Assembly: GCF_008107445.1 (NCBI RefSeq)
Contig: NZ_VSLD01000002.1
Span: forward strand, 372,001 to 436,000
DNA length: 64,000 nt
Direction of reading: 5' to 3'
Source: Arthrobacter echini
GTDB lineage: Bacteria; Actinomycetota; Actinomycetes; Actinomycetales; Micrococcaceae
Positions 53,048 through 61,604 of this stretch are shown piece by piece. Every line of letters starts with the position of its first letter. Position 1 is the stretch's first letter. The notes under the pieces are model-generated. The model worked only from the letters and a program-made list of their open reading frames with translations. It did no database searches and was not told the origin of the DNA. A program made the translations under genes and the position numbers.

Positions 53048-53836
53048 TCAGACCTGGTAGGACACACCGGCGACGGCGACGGCGAGCTGGCCGTCGTAGC
53101 TCTGCCGCGCCTCGCCCACAGAGACGTTCGCATCGTTCCACACCGGCAGATGCGTCAGGAGCAGTCGTTTCACGGCAGCCCGCGTGGCGATCTCGCCCGC
53201 ACGCCGCCCGGTCAGGTGTACTCCGGTGATCGCGTCGTCGCGGCCCTCGTGGAACGCTGCCTCGCAGAGGAAGATGTCGGCGTCGCGGGCGGCGTCCACC
53301 ACGCCGTCGCAGGCGTCGGTGTCCCCCGAGTACGTGAGTACCCGGGCCCCGCGGTCGTCCGTCCCCGGGGCCTCCACGCGCAGGGCGTAGGCCTCCTCCT
53401 CCGTATGGAGGACATGGAACGGGGTGACGGTGAACGGCCCCACCGAGACCGCCGTGCGGTCGGACCAGGAGCGGAAGTCGAAGTCCTCGTGCATGCCGGG
53501 ATCCGGATCGAGGCCGTAGGCGCTGGCCATGCGGTCGGCCGTCGCCGCCGGGCCCCACACGGGGATGCGCGGCAGCTCCCAGCCGGCAGGGTCCCAGCGC
53601 ACGGCCACGTGCAACCCGCACAGATCCATGCAGTGGTCGGGGTGGAGATGCGAGAGGAAGATGGCGTCGATCTCCCGCAGGTCGGTGTACCGCTGGAGGG
53701 CTCCCAGCGAGCCGTTGCCGAGATCGAGGAGCACCCGCCAGGTGCGGCCCTCCCACTCCGCGGTCAGCAGATAGCAGGAGGCCGGCGACTGGGGTCCGGG
53801 GAAGGACCCGCTGCAGCCGACGATGGTGAGTTTCAT
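53048..53836 (-). CDS. MBL-fold metallo-hydrolase (RNase Z-like)
   Basis: Metallo-beta-lactamase-fold hydrolase (262 aa). It starts [20 protein letters not shown]. It has the metal motif [15 protein letters not shown] (H-x-H-x-D-H) near residue 60, [10 protein letters not shown] with the Asp ligand near residue 170, and [11 protein letters not shown] with the late His. The arrangement resembles the tRNase Z/ElaC or phosphodiesterase branch. The gene often lies between murI and rph in this group of bacteria. It overlaps the murI stop by 4 bases and so is translated with it. Substrate uncertain. Confidence 0.9.
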   Translation of the reverse strand: MKLTIVGCSGSFPGPQSPASCYLLTAEWEGRTWRVLLDLGNGSLGALQRYTDLREIDAIFLSHLHPDHCMDLCGLHVAVRWDPAGWELPRIPVWGPAATADRMASAYGLDPDPGMHEDFDFRSWSDRTAVSVGPFTVTPFHVLHTEEEAYALRVEAPGTDDRGARVLTYSGDTDACDGVVDAARDADIFLCEAAFHEGRDDAITGVHLTGRRAGEIATRAAVKRLLLTHLPVWNDANVSVGEARQSYDGQLAVAVAGVSYQV

Positions 53837-54744
53837 GCGCGCCGCGATCCTGCGGCGGTGATCATGTCGGGCGTGATGCGCGCGAGGCTGCCGGTGGGGT
53901 ACTGCTCGGCCACGCGGTCCACGTGCTGCACGCTGAGGACCTCCGGCCCCAGGAAGCGCCGGGCGAGTACCTCGAAGTTCGCGGCATCCCCGGTGGCGGC
54001 GAAGCGGTGCGTCCCCGGTCCGGTCCCGGTGCGCTCGAGTCCGTGGGAGATGAGGGCACGGTAGACGTCCTTCGCCGTCTCCTCGGCGCTCGAGACGAGC
54101 GTGACGGCGTCGCCCATGACGTAGGAGATGACACCGGTGAGCAGCGGGTAGTGGGTACAGCCGAGCACGAGGGTGTCCACGTCAGCGGCCTTCAGCGGGG
54201 CGAGGTACTCCTCGGCCGTGCGCAGCAGTTCCGGGCCACCGGTGATACCGGCCTCCACGAACTCCACGAAGGCGGGGCAGGCCACGGACGTGACGTCGAG
54301 GTGGGTCGCGGCGGCAAAGGTGTCGTCGTACGCGCGGGAGCCCACGGTGGCCGTCGTGCCGATGACGCCCACGCGGCCCGAGCGGGTCGAGGCGACGGCC
54401 CGGCGCACCGCCGGCTGGATGACCTCGATCACGGGGATCCCGTAGCTGGCCGTATAGCGTTCGCGCGCGTCGCGCAGGACGGCGGCCGACGCCGAGTTGC
54501 AGGCGATCACGAGGAGCTTCACCCCGGAGTCGACCAGTTCGTCCATGATGGCGAGCGCATTGGCGCGGACCCGCGCGATCGGCAGGGGTCCGTACGGGCC
54601 GTTCGCGGTGTCACCCACGTACATGATGGACTCGTGGGGTAGCTGGTCGATGACGGAGCGCGCCACCGTCAGGCCACCGACGCCGGAGTCGAAGATCCCG
54701 ATGGGCGCCTCACTGCGGTCCACGGTTGCTGGCTCGGAACTCAT
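53833..54744 (-). CDS. murI: Glutamate racemase
   Basis: Cofactor-independent racemase (303 aa) producing D-glutamate for peptidoglycan. Motifs: [29 protein letters not shown], the first catalytic Cys in [11 protein letters not shown], and the second in [14 protein letters not shown] 54744 is chosen; homology starts soon after it, AGAGG lies just upstream, and a TAGTGT -10 box (54758-54753) sits 8 bases away. Coupled to the MBL hydrolase downstream. Confidence 0.96.
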   Translation of the reverse strand: MSSEPATVDRSEAPIGIFDSGVGGLTVARSVIDQLPHESIMYVGDTANGPYGPLPIARVRANALAIMDELVDSGVKLLVIACNSASAAVLRDARERYTASYGIPVIEVIQPAVRRAVASTRSGRVGVIGTTATVGSRAYDDTFAAATHLDVTSVACPAFVEFVEAGITGGPELLRTAEEYLAPLKAADVDTLVLGCTHYPLLTGVISYVMGDAVTLVSSAEETAKDVYRALISHGLERTGTGPGTHRFAATGDAANFEVLARRFLGPEVLSVQHVDRVAEQYPTGSLARITPDMITAAGSRRA

Positions 54745-54752
54745 GACCTCTG

Positions 54753-54758
54753 ACACTA
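54753..54758 (-). promoter_or_regulatory. -10 box of murI
   Basis: TAGTGT on the minus strand, 8 bases before the ATG at 54744. Confidence 0.4.
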
Positions 54759-54849
54759 GGGCGTGCTGCCGACGAAAACTATTCATCGGTCCGTGGCTTT
54801 TGTCACAGCACCTCGTGGGCCTTATGCGGCGACGAGGGCGCGCGCCGGG

Positions 54850-55425
54850 TCAGCGCTGCAGCTTCGCGGCCTTCAGCATGGCCTGCACGAGCGATTCCTG
54901 CAGCCAGGTGATGAAGTTGTAGACGAGGGCCAGATAGGAGTCCACGTTGTCCACGTCCTTGGAGTCCGCGACGTCGTGGAGGCGCTCGGCGTCCTCCTCC
55001 GTCTCGATGCTCAGGCGGTCAGCGAGGACGAGCCGGACGTCGTTGAGTGCCTGAGCCAGGAGCCGTCCCTGCTCGCCGTTGAGCGTCATGGGACTCGACT
55101 CGATCAGCAGGGCGCTGCCGCGCAGGGCGCCGATCTTCTGCTCGCGCAGGGAACGCTCGGTCAGGCGGCGGAAGGCGAGTGCCTCGTCGTCGTCGCCACG
55201 GATGGCGTCGGGCAGGAGCCGTCGCACGGCGGAATCATCCGGGGCCGTGGCGTCGGCGTCGGCGCCCGACATGCCCACGAGGGCGGCGAGGGGATCGTCG
55301 CTGGGCCCGGTCTCGGGCTCGAGCATGGAGATGACGTCGTCGAGCAGGGCGCCGAGCAGGCGCGCCTCGCCCGGCTCCAGCGCCCCGGTGATGCCGCGTC
55401 GGGTGGACTTGAACGGTTTCGCCAT
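54850..55425 (-). CDS. DUF2017 family protein
   Basis: Soluble, helical, acidic protein (191 aa), starting MAKPFKSTRRGITGALEPGE and ending with a helix SLVQAMLKAAKLQR. Inner stretches LRLVLADRLSI and YLALVYNFITWLQESLV mark DUF2017. The function is unknown, but it is nearly always encoded next to clpS in actinobacteria, as here with an 8-base gap, so it may act with the Clp protease system. Codon use is normal. Confidence 0.88.
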   Translation of the reverse strand: MAKPFKSTRRGITGALEPGEARLLGALLDDVISMLEPETGPSDDPLAALVGMSGADADATAPDDSAVRRLLPDAIRGDDDEALAFRRLTERSLREQKIGALRGSALLIESSPMTLNGEQGRLLAQALNDVRLVLADRLSIETEEDAERLHDVADSKDVDNVDSYLALVYNFITWLQESLVQAMLKAAKLQR

Positions 55426-55433
55426 GGGTCGGT

Positions 55434-55742
55434 CTACTCGCTTCCGGCTTTTTCGAAGGTGGCCCAGAGTCCGTACGAGTGCAGGGCCACCGTGTCCTGC
55501 TCCACCTTCTCGCGTGTGCCCGAGCACACCGCCGAGCGGCCCGCCTCGTGGACCTCGAGCATGAGGGTGCGGGCCTTCGCCTCGCTGTATCCGAAGTACG
55601 TCTGGAACACGAAGCTCACGTAGCTCATCAGGTTCACGGGGTCGTTCCAGACCACCACCACCCACGGCTGGTCCAGATCGGTCTTCTCGGCCGTCCGTAC
55701 CTCTTCCTTCGTATCGGTGCCGATCGCAAAGCCTACTGTCAT
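55434..55742 (-). CDS. clpS: ATP-dependent Clp protease adaptor ClpS
   Basis: N-end-rule adaptor (102 aa) delivering proteins with bulky hydrophobic N-termini to ClpC/ClpA. The substrate-binding pocket residues are seen in VVVWNDPVNLMSYVSFVF (Asn-Asp pair) and LMLEVHEAGRSAV (His). An N-terminal tail of about 25 residues precedes the core. ATG 55742 has TAGACT (55755-55750) 7 bases upstream, so it is probably leaderless. First of the clpS-DUF2017 pair and divergent from pncB. Confidence 0.95.
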   Translation of the reverse strand: MTVGFAIGTDTKEEVRTAEKTDLDQPWVVVVWNDPVNLMSYVSFVFQTYFGYSEAKARTLMLEVHEAGRSAVCSGTREKVEQDTVALHSYGLWATFEKAGSE

Positions 55743-55749
55743 GATCCCA

Positions 55750-55755
55750 AGTCTA
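55750..55755 (-). promoter_or_regulatory. -10 box of clpS
   Basis: TAGACT on the minus strand, 7 bases before the clpS ATG. Confidence 0.5.
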
Positions 55756-55806
55756 GGTCGCATGGACCCCGCCCCGGGCCGACTACGCACACAGCGAAGG
55801 CCCAGC

Positions 55807-55812
55807 TATCGT
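55807..55812 (+). promoter_or_regulatory. -10 box of pncB
   Basis: TATCGT, 7 bases before the GTG at 55820. It decides between this GTG and one 9 bases upstream, which overlaps the box. Confidence 0.45.
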
Positions 55813-55819
55813 GTCAGGA

Positions 55820-57193
55820 GTGACCGACGCCCCGACCACCGCCCTGCCCGACGCCGCGAGTACGGCGCCGCGCATCGCGAAGGCGCCCAACAGCGCACTG
55901 TTCACCGATCAGTACGAACTCACCATGCTGCAGGCGGCCCTGCACTCGGGTGCGGCCCATCGGCGCTCGGTCTTCGAGGCCTTCGCGCGCCGGCTGCCGG
56001 CCGGCCGCCGCTACGGCGTCGTCGCGGGGACGGGACGCCTGCTGGAGGAACTGGCGGCCTTCCGGTTCGAGGACGAGCAGCTCGGCTTCCTCAGCGACCA
56101 GCGGATCGTCGACGACTCGACGCTCGCGTGGCTCGCTGACTTCCACTTCACCGGGTCCATCTCCGGCTACGCCGAGGGCGAGGCCTACTTTCCGCACTCC
56201 CCCATCCTCACGGTGGAGTCCACCTTCGCCGAGGCGTGCATCCTCGAGACCCTCATCCTCTCGATCCTCAACCACGACAGCGCCATCGCCTCGGCCGCCT
56301 CACGCATGAGCGGCGCGGCGGCCGGCCGGCCCTGCATCGAGATGGGCTCACGCCGTACGCACGAGGAGGCCGCGGTCGCCGCGGCCCGGGCAGCCATGAT
56401 CGGCGGCTTCACCAGCTCCTCCAATCTGGAGGCGGGCCGCCGGTACGGCATCCCCACGGTCGGGACCGCCGCCCACTCCTTCACCCTGCTGCACGATTCC
56501 GAGCGGGCCGCCTTCGAGGCGCAGGTGGCCTCGTTCGGCCGCGGCACGTCACTGCTCGTGGACACCTACGACGTCGAGCAGGGCGTGCGCACCGCCGTCG
56601 AGGTAGCCGGGGCCGAGCTCGGAGCCGTCCGTTTGGACTCGGGCGATCTGGTGGCACAGGCGCGCTGGGTGCGCCACCTCCTGGACGAGCTCGGGAACAG
56701 CGGCACCCGGATCGTCGTCACCTCCGATCTCGACGAGTTCGCCATCGGACTGCTGGCCTCAGCCCCGGTGGACTCCTACGGCGTCGGTACCTCGCTGGTC
56801 ACCGGCTCCGGCGCACCGACGGCCGGTATGGTCTACAAGCTCGTGAGCCGACAGGGCGACGACGGCACCTTCGTCCCCGTGGCCAAGGCCGCGAAGAACA
56901 AGGCCTCCGTGGGCGGCCTCAAGCACGCGCTGCGGCGCCTCGACCCCAAGGGCGTGGCACAGGCTGAGGTGGTCGGTATCGGGATCAGCCCCGCCAACGA
57001 CGGAAACGACCGCCCGCTCGTGGAGCAGTTCGTCAAGGACGGTGTGGTCCTCGACGGATGGACGGGGCCGGACGCCGTCGTGCGTGCCGCGGACCGGCAC
57101 GCACGCTCCGTCGCCGAACTGCCCGGAGCGTCACGGCGCCTGCAGCGCGGTGAGCCCGTCATTCCCACCGAGTACGAGGAGGCAGCATCATGA
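55820..57193 (+). CDS. pncB: Nicotinate phosphoribosyltransferase
   Basis: NAD-salvage enzyme (457 aa) joining nicotinate to PRPP to give nicotinate mononucleotide. Motifs: ALFTDQYELTMLQAALHSG near the N-terminus, RRSVFEAFARRLPAGR, the catalytic His loop EMGSRRTHEEAAVAAARAA (near residue 180), TAAHSFTLL, and VRLDSGDLVAQARWVR. GTG 55820 is chosen from its spacing to the TATCGT box. Its stop overlaps the pncA start by 4 bases, so the two salvage steps are coupled. Confidence 0.96.
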   Translation: MTDAPTTALPDAASTAPRIAKAPNSALFTDQYELTMLQAALHSGAAHRRSVFEAFARRLPAGRRYGVVAGTGRLLEELAAFRFEDEQLGFLSDQRIVDDSTLAWLADFHFTGSISGYAEGEAYFPHSPILTVESTFAEACILETLILSILNHDSAIASAASRMSGAAAGRPCIEMGSRRTHEEAAVAAARAAMIGGFTSSSNLEAGRRYGIPTVGTAAHSFTLLHDSERAAFEAQVASFGRGTSLLVDTYDVEQGVRTAVEVAGAELGAVRLDSGDLVAQARWVRHLLDELGNSGTRIVVTSDLDEFAIGLLASAPVDSYGVGTSLVTGSGAPTAGMVYKLVSRQGDDGTFVPVAKAAKNKASVGGLKHALRRLDPKGVAQAEVVGIGISPANDGNDRPLVEQFVKDGVVLDGWTGPDAVVRAADRHARSVAELPGASRRLQRGEPVIPTEYEEAAS

Positions 57194-57813
57194 CACGAGC
57201 ACTGATCATCGTGGACGTCCAGAACGACTTCTGCGAGGGCGGGTCACTCGCGGTCGACGGCGGTGCCCGGGTGGCGGCCGATATCAGCGACCACATCGAC
57301 GAGCAGGCCAGAACCTACGACGTCGTCGTCGCGACCCAGGACTGGCACATCGATCCTGGGGCCCACTTCTCCGAGACCCCCGACTACGTGGACTCCTGGC
57401 CCGTCCACTGCGTGGCCGGCACCCGGGGTGCCGAGTTCCATCCGGATCTCGATGTGGAGAGCATCGACGCCGTGTTCCGCAAGGGTCAGTTCGAGGCGGC
57501 GTACTCCGGCTTCGAGGGGGTCAAGGCGCCCGACGACGAGGTACCGACCGGTGAGCAGAAGCTCGGCGGCGGCTCCGTGGAACCGGCGGAGAGCCCCCTG
57601 ACGCTCGACGACTGGCTACGCGAGCACGAGGTGGACGACGTCGTCGTCGTCGGTCTGGCCACCGACCACTGCGTCCGAGCGACCGCGCTCGATGCCCTGC
57701 AGGCGGGATACTCGGTCTCGGTCCTCACAGCGCTGACGCGTGGCGTCAACGAGAACCGCTCCGAGCAGACCCTGGACGAACTGGAGTCGGCAGGCGCCGA
57801 CCTCGAGCGATGA
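57190..57813 (+). CDS. pncA: Nicotinamidase
   Basis: Cysteine hydrolase (207 aa) converting nicotinamide to nicotinate, which feeds PncB. The catalytic Asp is in IIVDVQNDFCEGG, the metal ligands in TQDWHIDPGAHF, the Lys in RKGQFEAAYSGF and the nucleophile Cys in ATDHCVRATALDAL. All are present. Starts with ATG overlapping the pncB stop. A bidirectional hairpin follows. In related bacteria this enzyme also activates pyrazinamide. Confidence 0.95.
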   Translation: MTRALIIVDVQNDFCEGGSLAVDGGARVAADISDHIDEQARTYDVVVATQDWHIDPGAHFSETPDYVDSWPVHCVAGTRGAEFHPDLDVESIDAVFRKGQFEAAYSGFEGVKAPDDEVPTGEQKLGGGSVEPAESPLTLDDWLREHEVDDVVVVGLATDHCVRATALDALQAGYSVSVLTALTRGVNENRSEQTLDELESAGADLER

Positions 57814-57817
57814 CCGT

Positions 57818-57849
57818 GGTGGTACGGCGTCCTCGGGCGCCGTACCACC
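57818..57849. terminator. Bidirectional hairpin between pncA and the helicase gene
   Basis: GGTGGTACGGCG (57818-57829) pairs perfectly with 57838-57849 around an 8-base loop, in the 43-base gap between convergent stops. Confidence 0.7.
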
Positions 57850-57856
57850 GCGGCTC

Positions 57857-59632
57857 CTACTTCTTGCCGATGAACCAGTCCTGCAGCTTCTGCAGCCGGC
57901 GCTGGAGCTGGTCCTCGTTCGCCTGCGCCACGGCCGGCCCCCCACACTGACGGCGCAGCTCCGTGTGCACCTGCCCGTGGGGCATGCCGGTGCGTGCGGC
58001 CCAGGCGGAGACATTCTTCGCCAGTTGCCCGCGCAGATCGGTGAGCTGCCGGTGGTCCACCACGAGCGGCTCGGTGGCGGGTACCGCCGGAGCGTTCTTC
58101 CGGCGGGACTGCTGTTCGTGCTGGCGCTGGCGCAGCAGCTGGCCCACCTGGTCGGCGTCGAGCAGCCCGGGTATACCGAGGAAGTCGAGCTCCTCCTCGC
58201 CGCCCATCTCTCCGCCGGTCCCGAACTCGCCGCCGTCGAACAGCACCCGGTCGAAGGACGCCTGCGACTCGAGCGCCTCGAACTTCTGCTTGGCCAGTGA
58301 GTCGGAGGCCTTGTCCTCGCGGTTCGCGGCCTCCAGCAGATCGTCCTCGAGCCCGAACCCCTCGTCGTCCTTCTCGGGCCGGTCGAGGGCATGGTCCCGC
58401 TCCACCTCGAGCTGGTTCGCGAGTGCCATCAGATTGGGCACCGAGGGAAGGAAGATCGATGCCGTCTCGCCGCGGCGTCGGGCACGGACGTAGCGGCCCA
58501 CCGCCTGGGCGAAGAACAGCGGCGTCGCCGTCGAGGTGGCGTAGACCCCCACGGCGAGGCGCGGCACGTCGACACCCTCGGAGACCATGCGGACCGCCAC
58601 CATCCAGCGCTTGTCCCCGGAGGAGAACTCCTCGATCTTCGAGGAGGCCTTGGCGTCGTCGGAGAGGATGACCGTGGGGGACTCGCCGGTGATGCGTTTG
58701 AGCTGGCCTGCGTAGGCGCGGGCGTCGTCGTGGTCGGTGGCGATGACCATCCCGCCGGCGTCGTGAACGGTGCGGCGGACCTCCGTCAGCCGTTTGTCCG
58801 CCGCGGCGAGGACCGAGGGGATCCACTCGCCCGCGGGATTCAGCGCAGTCCGCCAGGCCTGAGCGGTGATGTCCTTCGTCACGGCGGCATCGCCCAGCGA
58901 GGCTGCCATCTCCTCGCCGTTGCTGGTGCGCCAGCGCATCTGGCCCGAGTAGGCCATGAACATGACGGGCCTGACCACGTGGTCCTTGAGGGCCTGGCCG
59001 TAGCCGTAGGTGAAGTCGGCCTTCGAACGGCGGATGCCGTCCCGGTCCTCGGCGTATTCCACGAACGGGATGGCGGCGGTGTCGGAGCGGAAGGGCGTGC
59101 CGGTCAGGGCGAGGCGGCGAACGGCGGGATCGAACGCCTCGCGGATGCCGTCACCCCAGGAGAGCGCGTCCCCACCGTGGTGGATCTCGTCGAGGATCAC
59201 GAGCGTGCGGGCGGCCTCGGTCTTGGCACGGTGCAGCATCGGCTTGCTGGCCACCTGCGCGTAGGTCACGGCGACGCCGATGAAGGCTCCGCCGTGGCGA
59301 CCGTCGGCGTTCTTGAAGTTGGGGTCGATCGCGAGTCCCACGCGCGCGGCGGCGTCGGCCCACTGGCGCTTGAGATGGTCGGTGGGTGCCACGATGGTCA
59401 CGCGATTGACGACGCCGCGGTCCACGAGCTCGGTCGCGACGCGCAGGGCGAAGGTCGTCTTGCCCGCACCCGGCGTGGCAACAGCGAGGAAATCGCTCGG
59501 CGAGGAGCGGAAGTACTTCTCCAGGGCCTCGCTCTGCCACTGGCGGAGCTTGGGTGCCGTACCCCAGGCCGCGCGCTCCGGATAGGCGGGCGGCAGGGCT
59601 GCGCCGGCACCGAACAGGGTGTCACTACTCAC
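57857..59632 (-). CDS. DEAD/DEAH-box (SF2) helicase
   Basis: Superfamily 2 helicase (591 aa), Res/XPB-like. Motif I is AVATPGAGKTTFALRV (near residue 50), motif Ia IVAPTDHLKRQWA, motif II LVILDEIHHGGD, motif III LALTGTPFRSD, and motif VI AQAVGRYVRARRRGE. The C-terminal about 200 residues are charged and end WFIGKK. No nuclease or methyltransferase gene is adjacent, so it is not obviously part of a restriction system. GTG 59632 overlaps the upstream MFS stop by 4 bases (GTGA). Probable role in DNA repair or transcription-coupled processes; not certain. Confidence 0.92.
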   Translation of the reverse strand: MSSDTLFGAGAALPPAYPERAAWGTAPKLRQWQSEALEKYFRSSPSDFLAVATPGAGKTTFALRVATELVDRGVVNRVTIVAPTDHLKRQWADAAARVGLAIDPNFKNADGRHGGAFIGVAVTYAQVASKPMLHRAKTEAARTLVILDEIHHGGDALSWGDGIREAFDPAVRRLALTGTPFRSDTAAIPFVEYAEDRDGIRRSKADFTYGYGQALKDHVVRPVMFMAYSGQMRWRTSNGEEMAASLGDAAVTKDITAQAWRTALNPAGEWIPSVLAAADKRLTEVRRTVHDAGGMVIATDHDDARAYAGQLKRITGESPTVILSDDAKASSKIEEFSSGDKRWMVAVRMVSEGVDVPRLAVGVYATSTATPLFFAQAVGRYVRARRRGETASIFLPSVPNLMALANQLEVERDHALDRPEKDDEGFGLEDDLLEAANREDKASDSLAKQKFEALESQASFDRVLFDGGEFGTGGEMGGEEELDFLGIPGLLDADQVGQLLRQRQHEQQSRRKNAPAVPATEPLVVDHRQLTDLRGQLAKNVSAWAARTGMPHGQVHTELRRQCGGPAVAQANEDQLQRRLQKLQDWFIGKK

Positions 59633-61074
59633 GCCGGGACAGTACCTTCCATCGACTTGCTGGGGGTGAGACCGGAGCCGTCAGTACCTGACCCGGCCCC
59701 TCTCAGACCCGAAACTATACCTGCTGCCGTGAACACCCACAGAGCCAGCCAGATCGCAACGAAGGTGGGCACGTGGCCCGGGTTGTCGGCGTCGCGCAGG
59801 AGGGCGAAGAGTGCTCCCGCGCCCGCCGTACCCACCACGCCACCGAGCTGATCGGAGATCTGCAGGGCGGCGGAATTACGGCCCTGCTCGTTCTGCGGCG
59901 AGAGTTTCAGCGTGAGGACCGACGTGCTCGACAGCGTCATGCCCATGGCGAAGCCGGAGCAGGCCCACACCACGATGAGGACACCCAGGGATGCCTCGGC
60001 CGCCGTGGCGAGGGCGAATCCGCCGAGGGAGAGCGAGAGGATGGAGGACCCTGCGACGAGCAGCCACTTGCGGTCGAAATGAACTCGTGCCTGGACGAAC
60101 GACCCCGCACTCCAGCCGACGGCACCGGCGCTCAGGGTGAGGCCTGCCGTCCCCGGATCGATGCCGCGGGACGACACGAGCATGAGCGGGATGAACGCCT
60201 CGGTGCCGAAGAAGGCCACGTTGACCAGACCGCGCGTGGCGATGATGCTGGGCAGGCCACGCGCCAGGGTCATGGTGCCCCGGGGCAGCAGGCCGGGCAG
60301 CACGAGGAGGACGACGGCGATGCCCGCCGCCGCCAGGACGGTGAGCCCCCACACCGTTGCGCCGCTCGGGCTCTCGACGTCCGCCAGTCGGACCACGGCC
60401 CACTGCGCGCCGAACACTCCCCCGGCGAGGGCGAATCCGCGATAGGTCCTGGCCCGGGCGGACCCCGTGTCCGCGGTCTCCAACTGACCGATCCCCCGGG
60501 TGCGGGGCCAGACGACGAGGACGGCGGCCAGCACGATCGGCGCCACCCCGAGGAAGACCCAGCGCCAGCCGAACTGCTCGGTCACGAAGCCGGCGATGAG
60601 TGGTCCGATCAACGCGGGTAGTACCCAGGCGGCGGCGAGCCAGCCGAAGACCACAGGCTGGGCCTGCTGCGGGAAGGAGCGTCCGATCACGACGTACACC
60701 GCCACGATCATGAACCCTCCTCCGAGACCGGACACCGCACGGCCCGCGGTCACGAGCCAGAACTCGGGTGCGATACCCGAGGCGAGGAGCCCGAGGATCA
60801 TCAGTGACATCCCGACACCCAATGCCGGTCCCGGCCCCTTGCGGTCGCACCAGGAGCCCGCGACGACGGTCCCCAGCAGGGAAGCCGTCAGGTACATGGA
60901 GAACGCCAGTCCGTAGCTCGACTCGCCCGAGAGCTCGCGGGCAACGGCCGGCATGGCTGTGACCACGGCCATCGCCTCGAAGGCGGCGCAGGTGATGATG
61001 GCGAGGATGCCGATGGTGAGTGGTCGCAGTTCGGGCGACATGGCTCTAGCGGCGTCGTTCCTGGCCTTCTTCAT
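59629..61074 (-). CDS. MFS transporter
   Basis: Drug-efflux-like transporter (481 aa) with 12-14 TM segments. TM1 is LTIGILAIITCAAFEAMAVV, motif A AGSWCDRKGPGPALGVG, and TM4 AGRAVSGLGGGFMIVAVYVV. A short basic N-terminus precedes TM1. Start is uncertain: ATG 61074 is given; GTG 61134 and ATG 61041 are also in frame and none has a strong ribosome site. Co-transcribed with the helicase gene through a 4-base overlap, an odd pairing. Substrate unknown. Confidence 0.85.
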   Translation of the reverse strand: MKKARNDAARAMSPELRPLTIGILAIITCAAFEAMAVVTAMPAVARELSGESSYGLAFSMYLTASLLGTVVAGSWCDRKGPGPALGVGMSLMILGLLASGIAPEFWLVTAGRAVSGLGGGFMIVAVYVVIGRSFPQQAQPVVFGWLAAAWVLPALIGPLIAGFVTEQFGWRWVFLGVAPIVLAAVLVVWPRTRGIGQLETADTGSARARTYRGFALAGGVFGAQWAVVRLADVESPSGATVWGLTVLAAAGIAVVLLVLPGLLPRGTMTLARGLPSIIATRGLVNVAFFGTEAFIPLMLVSSRGIDPGTAGLTLSAGAVGWSAGSFVQARVHFDRKWLLVAGSSILSLSLGGFALATAAEASLGVLIVVWACSGFAMGMTLSSTSVLTLKLSPQNEQGRNSAALQISDQLGGVVGTAGAGALFALLRDADNPGHVPTFVAIWLALWVFTAAGIVSGLRGAGSGTDGSGLTPSKSMEGTVPA

Positions 61075-61152
61075 GACACCCGGTGTTCTCGTGGTTCTGG
61101 TCGTGTGGTCTTCCGGTCGTACCCCGGCGATCACCTGCGGGTAAGGCCTGAG

Positions 61153-61452
61153 CTACTTCTTCGGGTCGTCCTTGCCCGGCCGGAGTCCACTGTAGATCTC
61201 CTTGCACTCGGGGCACACCGGGAACTTCTCCGGGTCGCGACCGGGGGTCCACACCTTGCCGCAGAGGGCGATCACGGGCTCACCGCTGAAGGCGGACTCC
61301 ATGATCTTCTCCTTACGGACGTAGTGCGCAAAGCGCTCCGCGTCGCCCGGCTCCACCTCCTGCCGGAGTTCCTCGCGTTCGATCGTCGCGGTGGAGCCAC
61401 CGGTACCGGACTCCAGGGGGTCGTTCTCGAAGGGGTCAGCGGGCATAGTCAT
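61153..61452 (-). CDS. DUF3039 family protein
   Basis: Small protein (99 aa) with a zinc-ribbon-like Cys pattern: Cys in VIALCGKVW and a C-x-x-C in FPVCPECKEIYSGL. The first 40 residues are acidic. The stretch ERFAHYVRKEKIMESAFSG is typical of DUF3039, which is conserved in actinobacteria without known function. ATG 61452 has TAGACT (61464-61459) 6 bases upstream, so it is likely leaderless. Confidence 0.9.
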   Translation of the reverse strand: MTMPADPFENDPLESGTGGSTATIEREELRQEVEPGDAERFAHYVRKEKIMESAFSGEPVIALCGKVWTPGRDPEKFPVCPECKEIYSGLRPGKDDPKK

Positions 61453-61458
61453 GAGAGC

Positions 61459-61464
61459 AGTCTA
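61459..61464 (-). promoter_or_regulatory. -10 box of the DUF3039 gene
   Basis: TAGACT on the minus strand, 6 bases before the ATG at 61452. Confidence 0.5.
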
Positions 61465-61604
61465 TCGTCCACATCGGGGTGGCAGAAGTGCGTTCTCCAC
61501 GTCGTCCCGTCCCCGGTGAAGGAAATTATCGGAGTCTTTCATCCCGACTTCCCGATCGGCCCTGCAGCGGCAGAATTGTCAGTGGTGAATGTCACAATGG
61601 GGGC

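Noticed and set aside
57857-59632. Helicase gene as part of a restriction or phage-defence system
   Set aside because: No nuclease, methyltransferase or defence partner is adjacent; the coupled gene is an MFS transporter.
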